Shown here: in pieces, positions 1-8,290 of the stretch
Layout of the letters: each line of letters opens with the position of its first letter
How positions within the stretch are numbered: the stretch's first letter is position 1
NCBI GenBank assembly: GCA_023457355.1
Contig: JAEWLW010000034.1
Span: forward strand, 12,355 to 76,354
Source of the DNA: Bacillota bacterium
GTDB taxonomy: Bacteria > Bacillota > Clostridia > Oscillospirales > Ruminococcaceae
Direction of reading: 5' to 3'
DNA length: 64,000 nt
Notes under the pieces: model-generated
Seen by the model: the letters and a program-made list of their open reading frames with translations, nothing else
Databases searched by the model: none
Told to the model about the DNA's origin: nothing
Made by a program: the position numbers and the translations under genes

Positions 1-913
1 CGTTTGCCAGAAGCTGCGGCACCTGTGCGGTTGTGATGTAATAGCCCGCCGCCATGGCACTGCCGCAGACGGTGAGCACCACGCCGCACTGCTTGGCGGT
101 GTACATAAGAATCTCGGGGATATCGCGGGTGATAACCAGCTCCTTATAGATGAACTTGGTGACAAACAGCGCGTAAGCAACGGCGACAACGGCCGATTCG
201 GTCGGCGTGACGATGCCCGAAATGATGCCGCCCAGAATGATGACCGGCAGCAGCACCGCCCAGAAAGCATCCTTTAAGGTGACGCCCACCCGCTGCCATG
301 AAAACGCCTCGTCCGAGCGGTAGCCGCGCTTCTTGGCGTGGAAATACCAGACAATCATCAGGCCGACGCCGATGAGCACGCCGGGGATGATGCCGCCCAA
401 AAACAGCTTGACGACCGAAACGCCGGTGGTGACGCCGAACAGGATCATTGGGATGGAGGGCGGAATAACCGGGCCGATGCAGCCCGCGGTGCAGACCAGC
501 GCGGTGGAGGATTTGACGTCGTAGCCGTCACGCTCCATGATCGGCAGCAGAATTGAGCCAATGGCGGTAGTGTCGGCGATGGCCGAACCGCTGATGCCCG
601 CAAAAATCATGCTGGCCAGAACGGTGCAGTAACCCAGGCCGCCGGTGATATGGCCGATGATCGCCTTGGCAAAATTGACGATGCGGCGCGAGATGCCACC
701 CTTGTTCATAATTTCGCCGGCCATGACAAAGAACGGAATGGCCAGCAGCGAAAAGCTGCCGATGCCGCGCACCATGCTCTGCACGATGACGAAGGGAGAA
801 AAATCGCCCATCAGCCCCATGAGCAGGATGCCGGTGAGCAGCAGCGCGAAGGCAACCGGCACATTAAAAAGCAAAAATGTGAACAGTCCGGCCAGGAACG
901 CAAACAAAATCAT
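1..913 (-). CDS. dctM: TRAP transporter large permease DctM (C-terminus off window)
   Basis: Large membrane subunit of a tripartite ATP-independent periplasmic (TRAP) transporter, which imports organic or sugar acids using an ion gradient. The visible 304 residues start MILFAFLAGLF and are almost entirely hydrophobic helices. They carry family-typical stretches such as GISGSAIADTTAIG and GPVIPPSIPMILFG (ion- and substrate-binding hairpins). A purine-rich SD (GGGGGAG) lies just before the ATG, and only 14 bp separate it from the dctQ stop, so the two are translated together. The C-terminal part (roughly 120 residues by family length) is beyond position 1. The substrate is probably the compound phosphorylated by the upstream kinase; that is inference. 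A DctP receptor is not in the window. Confidence 0.93.
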   Translation of the reverse strand, partial: MILFAFLAGLFTFLLFNVPVAFALLLTGILLMGLMGDFSPFVIVQSMVRGIGSFSLLAIPFFVMAGEIMNKGGISRRIVNFAKAIIGHITGGLGYCTVLASMIFAGISGSAIADTTAIGSILLPIMERDGYDVKSSTALVCTAGCIGPVIPPSIPMILFGVTTGVSVVKLFLGGIIPGVLIGVGLMIVWYFHAKKRGYRSDEAFSWQRVGVTLKDAFWAVLLPVIILGGIISGIVTPTESAVVAVAYALFVTKFIYKELVITRDIPEILMYTAKQCGVVLTVCGSAMAAGYYITTAQVPQLLAN

Positions 914-927
914 GTTTTTCTCCCCCT

Positions 928-1455
928 TTAGTCAAAGAACTTGATGTGCAGCAGCGTGGTGTGCTCTTTAAAATATGCCCGGGCAATCAGATAGAGCTTT
1001 GCAAGCGTTTCAGTCACCAGCAGCGTGCCCGAAAGCGGAAGGACGGCGTAAACATAGCCATAGCGGATGCGCAGCGCGGGCGACAGGGTGTCCATGCCCT
1101 CACGCATCATCTCCCAGCCACCCAGCAGCAGGAACATGCCGCACACCAGGATGCCGATATGCGCCAGTACGGTCATAAAAAACGAGACTGGCTTGGGCAC
1201 GTTGGAGACGAGGAAATCAAGCCCGAGGTGCTCGCTGCGGTTATAAACCACGATGGTGGACGTGAAGACCACCCAGATCAGCAAAAAGGTTGAAAGCTCC
1301 TCCGCCCATGCGATGGAGGCGTTGAGCACATAGCGGCTGATAACGCTGTAAAACACCACGCAGGTCAGCACACCGAGGCAGACGGCGGAAAGCACCGCCA
1401 AAAACCGGTCAATGGCCCAATTGATGCGATGGAAAATGCCGTTTTTCTTAGCCAA
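928..1455 (-). CDS. dctQ: TRAP transporter small permease DctQ
   Basis: Small 4-helix membrane subunit (175 aa, normal family length) that pairs with DctM. The start is read as TTG: GAGGAAGGA sits about 7 nt upstream and no ATG fits. Hydrophobic segments lie at about residues 15-37, 50-68, 88-110 and 130-152. The motif WAEELSTFLLIWVVF is characteristic of DctQ. It lies 405 bp downstream of the kinase gene in the same direction. The gap between them carries repeat DNA and a GC-rich hairpin, so whether it shares the kinase transcript is uncertain. Confidence 0.92.
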   Translation of the reverse strand: MAKKNGIFHRINWAIDRFLAVLSAVCLGVLTCVVFYSVISRYVLNASIAWAEELSTFLLIWVVFTSTIVVYNRSEHLGLDFLVSNVPKPVSFFMTVLAHIGILVCGMFLLLGGWEMMREGMDTLSPALRIRYGYVYAVLPLSGTLLVTETLAKLYLIARAYFKEHTTLLHIKFFD

Positions 1456-1860
1456 AATCGTTCCTTCCTCTCTGTTCCATCTTTGTTATTGCAACCCGGC
1501 GCTTTCAGAAAAATACCGGCAGCTTTTTAGTTGCCTGCATCACTTGTGCCGTTCAAAGTAGCCGCTTTAGAACCCATATTCACAAGTGAAAGATGCCGGA
1601 TTGGCGTATGAATTTTGTGTTGGGCGAGGCAAAAAGCGCAGGAATACCGGATGTATTCCGGGCATGTTAACACGACACAGCACAAAATGCGTTGTTAAAA
1701 CGATTGTTTTAAACTGTGAATACAGGTTCTTAATGCCTTCTGAAACGCCCCGGCGAATATGCAAGGGCGATTGCGCCGGTCCAACCGTGTCGCCCCGGCA
1801 CCGCCGGGGCGACAGGCGCAAAAGGCGGCCGCACGCACCGCGAAATAAAGGCCGGGCATC
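1456..1860. repeat. Gap with family-1 palindromic repeat and GC-rich hairpin
   Basis: No gene is seen here. Positions 1610-1692 are a copy of dispersed repeat family 1: outer arms ATTTTGTG/CACAAAAT flank a core with AGGCAAAAAGCGCAGGAA and a GGAATAC/GTATTCC hairpin. A 23-base stretch around 1714-1736 recurs in inverted orientation near 63694-63716, just after the last gene of the window. Positions 1789-1813 form an 11-bp perfect stem (GTCGCCCCGGC) with a 3-nt loop just downstream of the kinase gene; it has no U-run, so termination is uncertain. Confidence 0.7.
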
Positions 1861-3279
1861 TTATTTAAAAAGACTGTAGTATTCCAGATAACGCGCATAC
1901 CTCCCATCATATAATTCCTTCATTTGGGCGTTGGGGTAAACGTACTGCCGCTTAAAATAGCCTGCCATGATGTTCATGTCACCGGTTTGCTTCAAGCTCA
2001 CCATTGCCAGCGCCGCGCCGCCCAGCAGGGACGCCTGCTCGGCGTCGGTGCAGGCGAGCGTCTGGCTGAAGATATCGGCCAGCATTTGCAGCCAGACCTG
2101 CGAGCGGAGAATGCCGCCTGACACATGGATGTTTTTGGGCTGCCCGGTGATTTGGGTCAGCACGTTGCTGCAATGCCGCAGGTTCATGAGAACCCCTTCC
2201 AGCGTCGCAATGAACAGCTCTTCCCGCCCGTGGCTTGCCTTGACGCCATGAAATCCACCCTCTCGCTCATCCTGCCAGCCGGGACAGCGCTCCCCGAACA
2301 AAAACGGCAGAAACACCGGCAGATTTTTGATGTCGACAGGTTTTTCCTCCAGCGCGCTATAGGAATAACGGTCATCAAACAGTTTTTTCTTCATCCAGTC
2401 CACACAGTTGCAGGCACCCTGTGTCGCCGCGCCCGAAAGCCAGCCGGTGGGTGACATATAGCACCAGGTGCTGGGTTTTTCGGGGATAACCGGCTTTGCC
2501 GTCACCATGCGCAGCGCACCGCTGGTTCCCACCGAAAGCGTCATTTCCCCCTCGGCCATGGCACCCGAACCAATCTGGTTGAGCGCACCGTCCGGGAACG
2601 GCGGCAGCACCGGAATGCCCTGTGCCACTCCCAAAAGCGCCGCAGAGGCTTTATTCAAAGGCTGCGTCTGCCAGTATTCCGCCAGCTCGGGCAGTTGGCT
2701 GCGGGTAACACCCAGCTCTGAGAGCAGCGTGTTGTCATAATCGCGCCTGTGGGTATTGAGTACCCCAAAGCCCGACATCAGGCTGGGGGTGCTGAAAAAG
2801 CCGCCGGTCAGCCGCTGGAAGTTATACTCCCCCTGCCCCATTAAAAAGCGGTTTTTAAGCGTCAGGCCCTCCGCCTCCAGCTGCATCAGCCGGAAAACAG
2901 GGTAGATGGAATGCACCATACAGCCGGTTTTTTTGTAAAAGGCTTCAACATAGGCGCCATCGCGCCGCAGTGTGTTCACCGTGGGTGCGGCTCCAAGATA
3001 GGCCCAGGTATAGGTGGGGGTCAGCGGCTGCATGCTTTCGTCGCAGACCGTCAGTCCATGCCAAATGCTCGAAAGGGCAACGGCATCCACCTGCTGGCCC
3101 TTTGCCGCCTCGGCACCGGCTTTAAGCATCTCATAGAAGACGCCCTCGGTGTTCTGCACGGTGCTGTCGCCCACCCCGGGTGGATATGTATGGGAGCACA
3201 GCGCAAGAATGCCCTGCTGACTGTCAAAAAGCATGGCTTTGGCGGAGGAGGTACTGGCTTCGAGCACGAGAACCTTCAT
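1861..3279 (-). CDS. FGGY-family carbohydrate kinase (gluconokinase-like)
   Basis: ATP-dependent sugar or sugar-acid kinase of the FGGY family, two actin-like domains, 472 aa. N-terminal phosphate-1 loop VLEASTSSAKAML, the central GTSGALRMV stretch typical of the gluconokinase branch, and the C-terminal adenosine-binding VSGGILRSQVWLQMLADI are visible. The reading frame could begin at a GTG nine bases earlier, but AGAAGG is 8 nt before the ATG of MKVLVLEAS, so that start is preferred. It lies 10-20 bp downstream of the GntR regulator, so these two are an operon, with TRAP genes further on. Substrate assignment (gluconate-like acid) is inference from family branch and transporter context; xylulose or another keto sugar is possible. 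Confidence 0.87.
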   Translation of the reverse strand: MKVLVLEASTSSAKAMLFDSQQGILALCSHTYPPGVGDSTVQNTEGVFYEMLKAGAEAAKGQQVDAVALSSIWHGLTVCDESMQPLTPTYTWAYLGAAPTVNTLRRDGAYVEAFYKKTGCMVHSIYPVFRLMQLEAEGLTLKNRFLMGQGEYNFQRLTGGFFSTPSLMSGFGVLNTHRRDYDNTLLSELGVTRSQLPELAEYWQTQPLNKASAALLGVAQGIPVLPPFPDGALNQIGSGAMAEGEMTLSVGTSGALRMVTAKPVIPEKPSTWCYMSPTGWLSGAATQGACNCVDWMKKKLFDDRYSYSALEEKPVDIKNLPVFLPFLFGERCPGWQDEREGGFHGVKASHGREELFIATLEGVLMNLRHCSNVLTQITGQPKNIHVSGGILRSQVWLQMLADIFSQTLACTDAEQASLLGGAALAMVSLKQTGDMNIMAGYFKRQYVYPNAQMKELYDGRYARYLEYYSLFK

Positions 3280-3298
3280 TGGCATCACCTTCTGTTTC

Positions 3299-3988
3299 TC
3301 AAACGATACGATTGTTGATTTTCAGTGTCAGATAAATAATTTCGCGCGCGTTTTTGTTGTGCAGGTCCAACAGTTCCAACAGGCGGTCAAGGTGGCCGGC
3401 CAGAATCGCTTCAAAGACGGCGCGGTGCTCCATGACGCCGCTGATCGTCTTCTCCTTGGGTTGCCGGTCGAAAAGGTAGGTAGCGTAAGCGTGCGAATTG
3501 AGGTTGTCGAACACCTGCAGCGCCTTGCGGCTGCCGCCGCACACCAGATACATACGATGGAATTCCTGATCCAGCCGGTAAACGGCCTGATGCTCATCCA
3601 CCGTATGGTAACTTTGCGCCAGACGCAGATTTTCGCTCAGGTTGGCATCAAAGGCTTGTTGCAGCTGCACGTCGTTGGGAAGCAGCGTGATAACCTTCGG
3701 GGCGTAGAAACGCTCCATCATTATACGAAATTCCAAAATTTCTTCAATCTCCGCCCAGGTGATGCGTTTAACCTTCATTCCCTTTCGCGGGATGCTTTCC
3801 ACCACGCCTTCTACCATCAAACGATTAAGCGCCTGCTTAACAGGTGTATCGCTGACTTCATAGCGTTCAGTCAGAACACGAACATTCAGTTTTTCACCTG
3901 GCGTCAAATATCCCTTGGCCAAATCTTCCCGGATTCGTCGATATGCGACATCCACCAGCGAAACAGGGGCATTCTCTTTGAAGGTCAT
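3299..3988 (-). CDS. GntR family transcriptional regulator, FadR/FCD type
   Basis: 229-aa regulator with an N-terminal winged helix (about residues 10-75; YEVSDTPVKQALNRLMVEGVVE is the recognition region) and a C-terminal all-helical FCD ligand domain (about 85-215). The FCD domain carries candidate metal/ligand histidines (DQEFHRMYL and VMEHRAVFEAI). It is the first gene of the kinase/TRAP transcription unit and probably an acid-responsive repressor of its own operon. Start ATG has GTGAGG about 8 nt upstream. The effector is unknown. Confidence 0.9.
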   Translation of the reverse strand: MTFKENAPVSLVDVAYRRIREDLAKGYLTPGEKLNVRVLTERYEVSDTPVKQALNRLMVEGVVESIPRKGMKVKRITWAEIEEILEFRIMMERFYAPKVITLLPNDVQLQQAFDANLSENLRLAQSYHTVDEHQAVYRLDQEFHRMYLVCGGSRKALQVFDNLNSHAYATYLFDRQPKEKTISGVMEHRAVFEAILAGHLDRLLELLDLHNKNAREIIYLTLKINNRIV

Positions 3989-4026
3989 TGATTTACCTCA
4001 CTAAAATTTTAGGTTTATTTTTACAA

Positions 4027-4076
4027 ATTATAAATCTTATATCTTTTATGTTAAACCTGAAAACATCCGGCGTCAA
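4027..4076 (-). promoter_or_regulatory. Candidate promoters of the GntR-kinase operon
   Basis: Two overlapping sigma-A-like promoters read leftward. One is TTTAAC (4050-4055), 17 bp, TATAAT (4027-4032). The other is TTGACG (4071-4076), 17 bp, TAACAT (4048-4053). Which is used cannot be told from sequence. The rest of the gap to 4470 is AT-rich then mixed and shows no convincing gene. Confidence 0.6.
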
Positions 4077-4471
4077 TTATGAAATGATCTTCCGCATTAC
4101 TTTCAGATAGGTTCACAAAGCAGCAAATTGGACTTTGTGTATATTGCAAGCATTTTTTACGTGGAACTTATTTCCATGTTCCACCAAGGAATCATATTAC
4201 TTCCATAAGCGCCCGTCGCGTTTATAGTCCAACAGCTTGAGAACTGGATATTATGTGTCTCGCCAGGCGGAGGACGCAGGCGGGTTGACGCCTGCCAAGA
4301 GTGACAACGCGGGAAGGCGCAAAACATGCCGCAAGGATAATCCGATTTAGCTGCCTGGCTACAACGCAGGTCATCAACGCGAAACCCGGTCAGCCCTTTT
4401 GGCACGCTTTAAATAACGGGTCCGACTGCTAAACCGCGCTTGGGGCAGTCAGGACGGGCAAAACGTCCTGT

Positions 4472-4500
4472 TTGCCATCTCAGCGCAAACATGGTACAAT
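4472..4500 (+). promoter_or_regulatory. Sigma-A promoter of proX
   Basis: TTGCCA (4472-4477), 17-bp spacer, TACAAT (4495-4500), about 30 bp before the gene. A small hairpin (CAGGACG/CGTCCTG) lies just upstream at 4450-4470. Confidence 0.75.
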
Positions 4501-4532
4501 AACAGTAAAAATGACACCAGAGGATGATAAAG

Positions 4533-5066
4533 ATGCAAATTTACACCGGTCGCCCTGAAAGTGGCGAAGGGCGCCCAAAACGTGAGATGGATACCTACGA
4601 CCTGCTGGACAGGCTTGGCATTGCCTATTGCCGCGCCGACCACGAGCCCGCTACCACCATGGCGGTTTGCAGCATCATCGACGCTGCGCTCGACGTACTC
4701 ATCTGCAAAAACCTGTTTTTGTGCAACCGTCAGCAGACGGTGTTTTATCTCCTGATGATGCCCGGTGACAAGCCTTTTAAAACCAAGGATCTTTCGGCGC
4801 AGCTTGGCGTGGCGCGTTTAAGCTTTGCAAACGAGGATTTTATGGAGCAGTTCCTAGGCGTTGCGCCCGGCAGCGTAAGCATTATGGGCCTGATGAACGA
4901 CACCGAAAACCGCGTCCAGCTGCTTATAGACCAAGACGTGCTAAACGACGAATTTATCGGCTGCCACCCCTGTCAGAACACCAGCAGCATCAAGCTGAAA
5001 ACGGCCGACGTACTCGAAAAGCTGTTGCCTGCCGTTTCGCACCAACCCATTATCGTGACGCTCTAA
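4533..5066 (+). CDS. proX: Prolyl-tRNA deacylase, ProX/YbaK family
   Basis: Free-standing editing enzyme that hydrolyses mischarged Ala-tRNA(Pro) in the cytoplasm. About 177 aa, the normal length for Firmicute ProX. Family features seen: DLLDRLGIAYCRADHEPATTM near the N-terminus, CKNLFLCNRQQTVFYLLMMPGD with the catalytic-lysine region (ICKNLFL), and LGVARLSFANEDFMEQFLGV and GSVSIMGLMND. An ATG lies 9 bases earlier but abuts the SD (AGAGG), so the ATG opening MQIYTGRP is preferred. It is monocistronic: own promoter upstream, strong terminator downstream. Confidence 0.93.
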   Translation: MQIYTGRPESGEGRPKREMDTYDLLDRLGIAYCRADHEPATTMAVCSIIDAALDVLICKNLFLCNRQQTVFYLLMMPGDKPFKTKDLSAQLGVARLSFANEDFMEQFLGVAPGSVSIMGLMNDTENRVQLLIDQDVLNDEFIGCHPCQNTSSIKLKTADVLEKLLPAVSHQPIIVTL

Positions 5067-5104
5067 TGCCGTAGGCGCGATATGGCAACTTCATATAAAA
5101 CAGC

Positions 5105-5140
5105 AAAACGCAGGATGATTCAGTTCATCCTGCGTTTTTT
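5105..5140 (+). terminator. Intrinsic terminator after proX
   Basis: 14-bp perfect stem (AAAACGCAGGATGA pairing with its complement), 6-nt loop, T-run at 5135-5140. Confidence 0.92.
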
Positions 5141-5779
5141 GGTGCTCTATGACAGAGCCTTGCCCTGCCGTGCGCGCCTGCGGCTGCACGGCCTTTCTTA
5201 CCCAGCCCCTACCCCCGGATAGGGTCGGCGAGAGCCGCAGCGGGCATTCATGCCGCCCGCTGCGATCAGCGAAGCCGTCCAGCCGCGAGCGCGCATATAT
5301 GCAAGCGGCCTTTTTACCCCTAAATCTCCTAAAGGCGACTTAAAGCATGCGGTTATTTGGTGATCGGTTGCCCCACGCGAATATGTTGCCTTCCCACCCA
5401 AAATAGTAAGACGCTCACATAATGTCGCCTCACGATGGCACATGAGGAACCCCCGGCGAAGGTTCCCCACGCCAAAACAGTCCACCGGACTGTTTTGCCT
5501 CCCCTCCTGCGCTTTTTTAAGATTAAAGCACGATAGGGCGCTGCCCCAAGCCCTGTAAGCTTTTGGAAAAAGCTAGCCAAACTTAATTTATTTCGCCCTT
5601 TTAGCACAGGAAAATTTTTGACAGACAAAAGGGCGCCATGCAAGCACAGCGCCCAACTTTTGACTAAAAAGTAAATTTTCCTTCCCCGGCGAATCATCCA
5701 ACATGTCCGTCTGTTATCAGCAATATACTGAAAATGAAAGGCCGGGCGGCACCGGCCAGCTCCGAATGACGTCCGGCAG
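5141..5779. repeat. Gap filled with rearranged copies of repeat family 2
   Basis: No credible gene. About 5195-5330 matches the part of repeat family 2 with GCATCCATGCCGCCCGCTG in one orientation. About 5420-5600 matches the other half in opposite orientation, including GAACCCCCGG...GGTTCCCC and the ACAGTCC/GGACTGT hairpin near 5476-5494. The element therefore looks broken and inverted here. The remainder (5600-5779) shows nothing recognisable. Confidence 0.65.
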
Positions 5780-6667
5780 TCAAAACTCGCCGTAAATATC
5801 ACATTCACGCCAGAAATTCTCGCGATTTTCAAGTATTTTCTTTGCATCCACCTGATTCATCACGCCAACCGCATTGAGCAGGGCCGTTATCAGGCAGGCC
5901 TCCGGCACGATGTTATCGGAATAAGAAAGAATCTGCGTATTGGTCAGCAGCGGCACCGTGGCATACTGCACAATTGGCGATGTGGCGGTATCGGTAATGC
6001 AGATGGTGCAGGCTCTGCGCTTGTGGGCATACCGCAACGCCTGAATGGTGGACTTCAGGTAATGGGGCAGGCTGATGGCCAGTACAACATCGTGCGGCGT
6101 CAGCGATGAGAGCTTATCAAACTCGTGGCTTTCGCCGTTGATGATATGCACGCCGTCCCGAATCCACCCGAGGTTCAGCCCAAGAAAATGAATCATGCCA
6201 TAAGAACTGCGCGAGCCGATGAGAAACACCCGCGCCGCTTTGGCCAAAAGCTCGGCCGCGTCGCGGAAAGCCGCCGTGTCAATGGTGTGGCGCAGCTTTT
6301 GAATGCCTTCGATGTTTTTCTGAACGACGGTGTCGAGAATTTCGTTCTCGCTCTCGGCGACATCCACCATATCGGACAGGCGCTGGCTGAGCGAAATCTG
6401 CTGCTTGAGCATCTCCTGAAGCTCATGCTGCAATTGCGCGTAACCCGAATAGCCCAGCGTGGTGGCAAAGCGGATGACGCTCGACTCGCTAACGCCGCTT
6501 TTCTGCGCCACTTTAAAGGAGCTGAGGAAAATGGCTTTGTCGTAATTTTCCAACATATAATCCGCAACCTTGCGGTGTGTTTTGCTTAGCTCCGGCAGCT
6601 GCGCATTAATGCGCTCAAGCGGGTTAAGCGACACGACGAGATTGTTATCGGCGGTACCCATATCCAA
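5780..6667 (-). CDS. RpiR-family (MurR/RpiR) transcriptional regulator
   Basis: 295 aa: N-terminal HTH_6 domain (about 15-90; FKVAQKSGVSESSVIRFATTLGYSGYAQLQ) and C-terminal SIS sugar-phosphate-isomerase-like domain (about 125-260; RVFLIGSRSSYGMIHFLGLNL, DVVLAISLPHYLKSTIQALRYAHKRRACTICITD). It likely senses a phosphosugar or amino-sugar-like metabolite. Start read as TTG, because AAAGGAG is 7 nt upstream; an ATG two codons later is spaced too far. It is divergent from the M29 peptidase/TAXI genes and may control them (inference from position). Confidence 0.9.
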   Translation of the reverse strand: MDMGTADNNLVVSLNPLERINAQLPELSKTHRKVADYMLENYDKAIFLSSFKVAQKSGVSESSVIRFATTLGYSGYAQLQHELQEMLKQQISLSQRLSDMVDVAESENEILDTVVQKNIEGIQKLRHTIDTAAFRDAAELLAKAARVFLIGSRSSYGMIHFLGLNLGWIRDGVHIINGESHEFDKLSSLTPHDVVLAISLPHYLKSTIQALRYAHKRRACTICITDTATSPIVQYATVPLLTNTQILSYSDNIVPEACLITALLNAVGVMNQVDAKKILENRENFWRECDIYGEF

Positions 6668-6718
6668 TTTAAAACTCCTTTATTGTGTAATAACGCTAGG
6701 CGTATGCAGCTAATTTCT

Positions 6719-6747
6719 ATTATAGCGTTGCCCACGTCATTATGCAA
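6719..6747 (-). promoter_or_regulatory. Promoter of the RpiR gene
   Basis: Reading leftward: TTGCAT (6742-6747), 17 bp, TATAAT (6719-6724). Confidence 0.75.
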
Positions 6748-6852
6748 TCCCCCTAAAATTCGAAAATGAATGATATACTTCAATTGTAATATGCATATTA
6801 TATATAAAATTTGCCTTTGTTTACATATTTATCACAAACTTTAACAAACATA

Positions 6853-6881
6853 TTGACGCATATACTTTTTAGGGCTAACAT
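6853..6881 (+). promoter_or_regulatory. Promoter of the M29 peptidase/TAXI genes
   Basis: TTGACG (6853-6858), 17 bp, TAACAT (6876-6881), the same box pair seen before the GntR operon. The AT-rich 6750-6850 segment between the divergent promoters is the likely operator region. Confidence 0.6.
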
Positions 6882-6992
6882 AAAAAGTAGTGGATCGGGC
6901 TGCACAGCCGACGGCCGCGGCGGCGCGCAATGATCAACCCCCACCGCTTGTACCATTTTAAGCAAGATAAGATTTTCAGGAGGTTTTGCATC

Positions 6993-7991
6993 ATGGAAGA
7001 CAACCGCATTATTGAATGCATTGAAAGAGCCGATTATCTGGTCAGTAACCTTTTAGGGGTCAAGCCCGGCGAAGAGGTGCTCATCGCCATCGACCCACAG
7101 ACCGATATGCGCATGGCAAACGCCTGCGCCGCCGCGGCGCTTCGGTGCGGCGCCGAGTACAACATCAGCATGATGCCGGTTCGCGGCAAGGACAACGCCC
7201 TCGCCTTCCCCAAAACGCTGGAGCTGGCCATGGAAGCGTGCGACGTCTTCATCGGCATGACGACCGCCTCTGGCGCCGCCATCTACAACAACCGCCTCAA
7301 AGAGCTGATTGTTGAAAAGCGCCTGAGAGAGGCCTCGGTCTGCCTGCGCAACATCGATAACTTCACCCGCGGCGGCGCGCTGGCCGACTATGAAAAGGTT
7401 TACGCCGACGGCGTCAAGCTCCAGGCCATCTGGCGCGGCAAAAAATACGCGCACATCACCACCCCCGCCGGCACCGACCTGTACATGGAAATGAACCAGA
7501 TGGAGCCGATTATCGAGTGCGGCATCGCCCGGAATCCCGGCGACGCCATGGCGTTTTCAGACGGCGAGGTTTCCCTTGGGCCGGTCATCGGCACCACCCG
7601 CGGCACGCTGGTTATCGACGGGCCGATCTGCTATTACGGCAAGCCCGCCACCCCGGTGGTGCTGCGCATTGAAGAAGGCCGCATCGTCGAGGTTGTCGGC
7701 GGCGACGCCAACATCTGCAAGGAGATTCGCCGCCAGATCGCCGAGATTAAGGATAGCGACAACATCGCTGAAATCGGCATCGGCCTGAACCCCACCTGCC
7801 TGTTCAACGGCGACTTTGAAGAAGAAAAAAAGGCGATGGGCACCTGCCACATCGCAATGGGCAACGGCTATTACTATGGGCAGCCAGCCCGCTCGTCGGT
7901 ACATATCGATATGGTTCAGTACGACCCGACCATCACCTTTGACGACGTGCTGATTGTCAAGGACGGCAAGGTTGTCTGTCTGGGCTATTAA
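6993..7991 (+). CDS. M29-family metallopeptidase-like protein (aminopeptidase/NicX-like)
   Basis: 332 aa. It belongs to the fold shared by M29 thermophilic aminopeptidases and the iron enzyme NicX. The expected six metal ligands appear in order: Glu in FSDGEVSLGP, Glu in AEIGIGLNP, His in GTCHIAMGNG, Tyr in YYYGQPARS, and His and Asp in SVHIDMVQYD. Start chosen at the ATG 9 nt after CAGGAGG; an in-frame upstream extension lacks an SD. It is co-directional with the TAXI-TRAP transporter, so it may process the imported compound (peptide, amide or ring compound; inference). The exact reaction cannot be assigned: M29 aminopeptidase, amide hydrolase and ring-cleaving NicX share these ligands. Confidence 0.82.
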   Translation: MEDNRIIECIERADYLVSNLLGVKPGEEVLIAIDPQTDMRMANACAAAALRCGAEYNISMMPVRGKDNALAFPKTLELAMEACDVFIGMTTASGAAIYNNRLKELIVEKRLREASVCLRNIDNFTRGGALADYEKVYADGVKLQAIWRGKKYAHITTPAGTDLYMEMNQMEPIIECGIARNPGDAMAFSDGEVSLGPVIGTTRGTLVIDGPICYYGKPATPVVLRIEEGRIVEVVGGDANICKEIRRQIAEIKDSDNIAEIGIGLNPTCLFNGDFEEEKKAMGTCHIAMGNGYYYGQPARSSVHIDMVQYDPTITFDDVLIVKDGKVVCLGY

Positions 7992-7993
7992 GA

Positions 7994-8151
7994 GCGTTTC
8001 TTAAAAGTCAAACGGCGGGATTTTGCTGAAAGAGCGTCTGCGCAAGATGTAAAATGCAGGAAGCGTTCCGGGCATTTTACAGGCGGCAGTGCACCCTTTC
8101 GGCCAAATTCCCCAAGGTTCGGGATTTTTAAGCAAACCCCGCCTTTGAACG
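7994..8151 (+). repeat. Dispersed palindromic repeat family 1, copy
   Basis: Begins 3 bp after the preceding stop codon. Outer arms GGCGGGATTTTGCTGAAAG and GGCCAAATTCCCC are roughly complementary. The centre AAAATGCAGGAAGCG/TTCCGGGCATTTT folds into a tight hairpin. No coding sequence; the copy at 9341 is in the same orientation. Confidence 0.8.
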
Positions 8152-8290
8152 TTGGCCGCGGGTGCCGGACATACCCGCACGGCCGACGGCGGATAACCTG
8201 AACGGTGATGCCCCGATTTGTCAAACAAGCGGACTGCTAGAAAAAGAGGATGAGAAGCTAAAACCTTTGTATGAAATTAAGGAGGCTATT

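Noticed and set aside
5353..5847. 164-codon minus-strand ORF
   Set aside because: Lies in a family-2 repeat and overlaps the end of the RpiR gene; no SD and no recognisable features.
6125..6589. Antisense ORFs inside GC-rich genes (RpiR, cinA, fbp, hppA and others)
   Set aside because: They mirror the codon bias of the true genes on the other strand, lack ribosome sites and give His/Arg/Ala-rich nonsense proteins.
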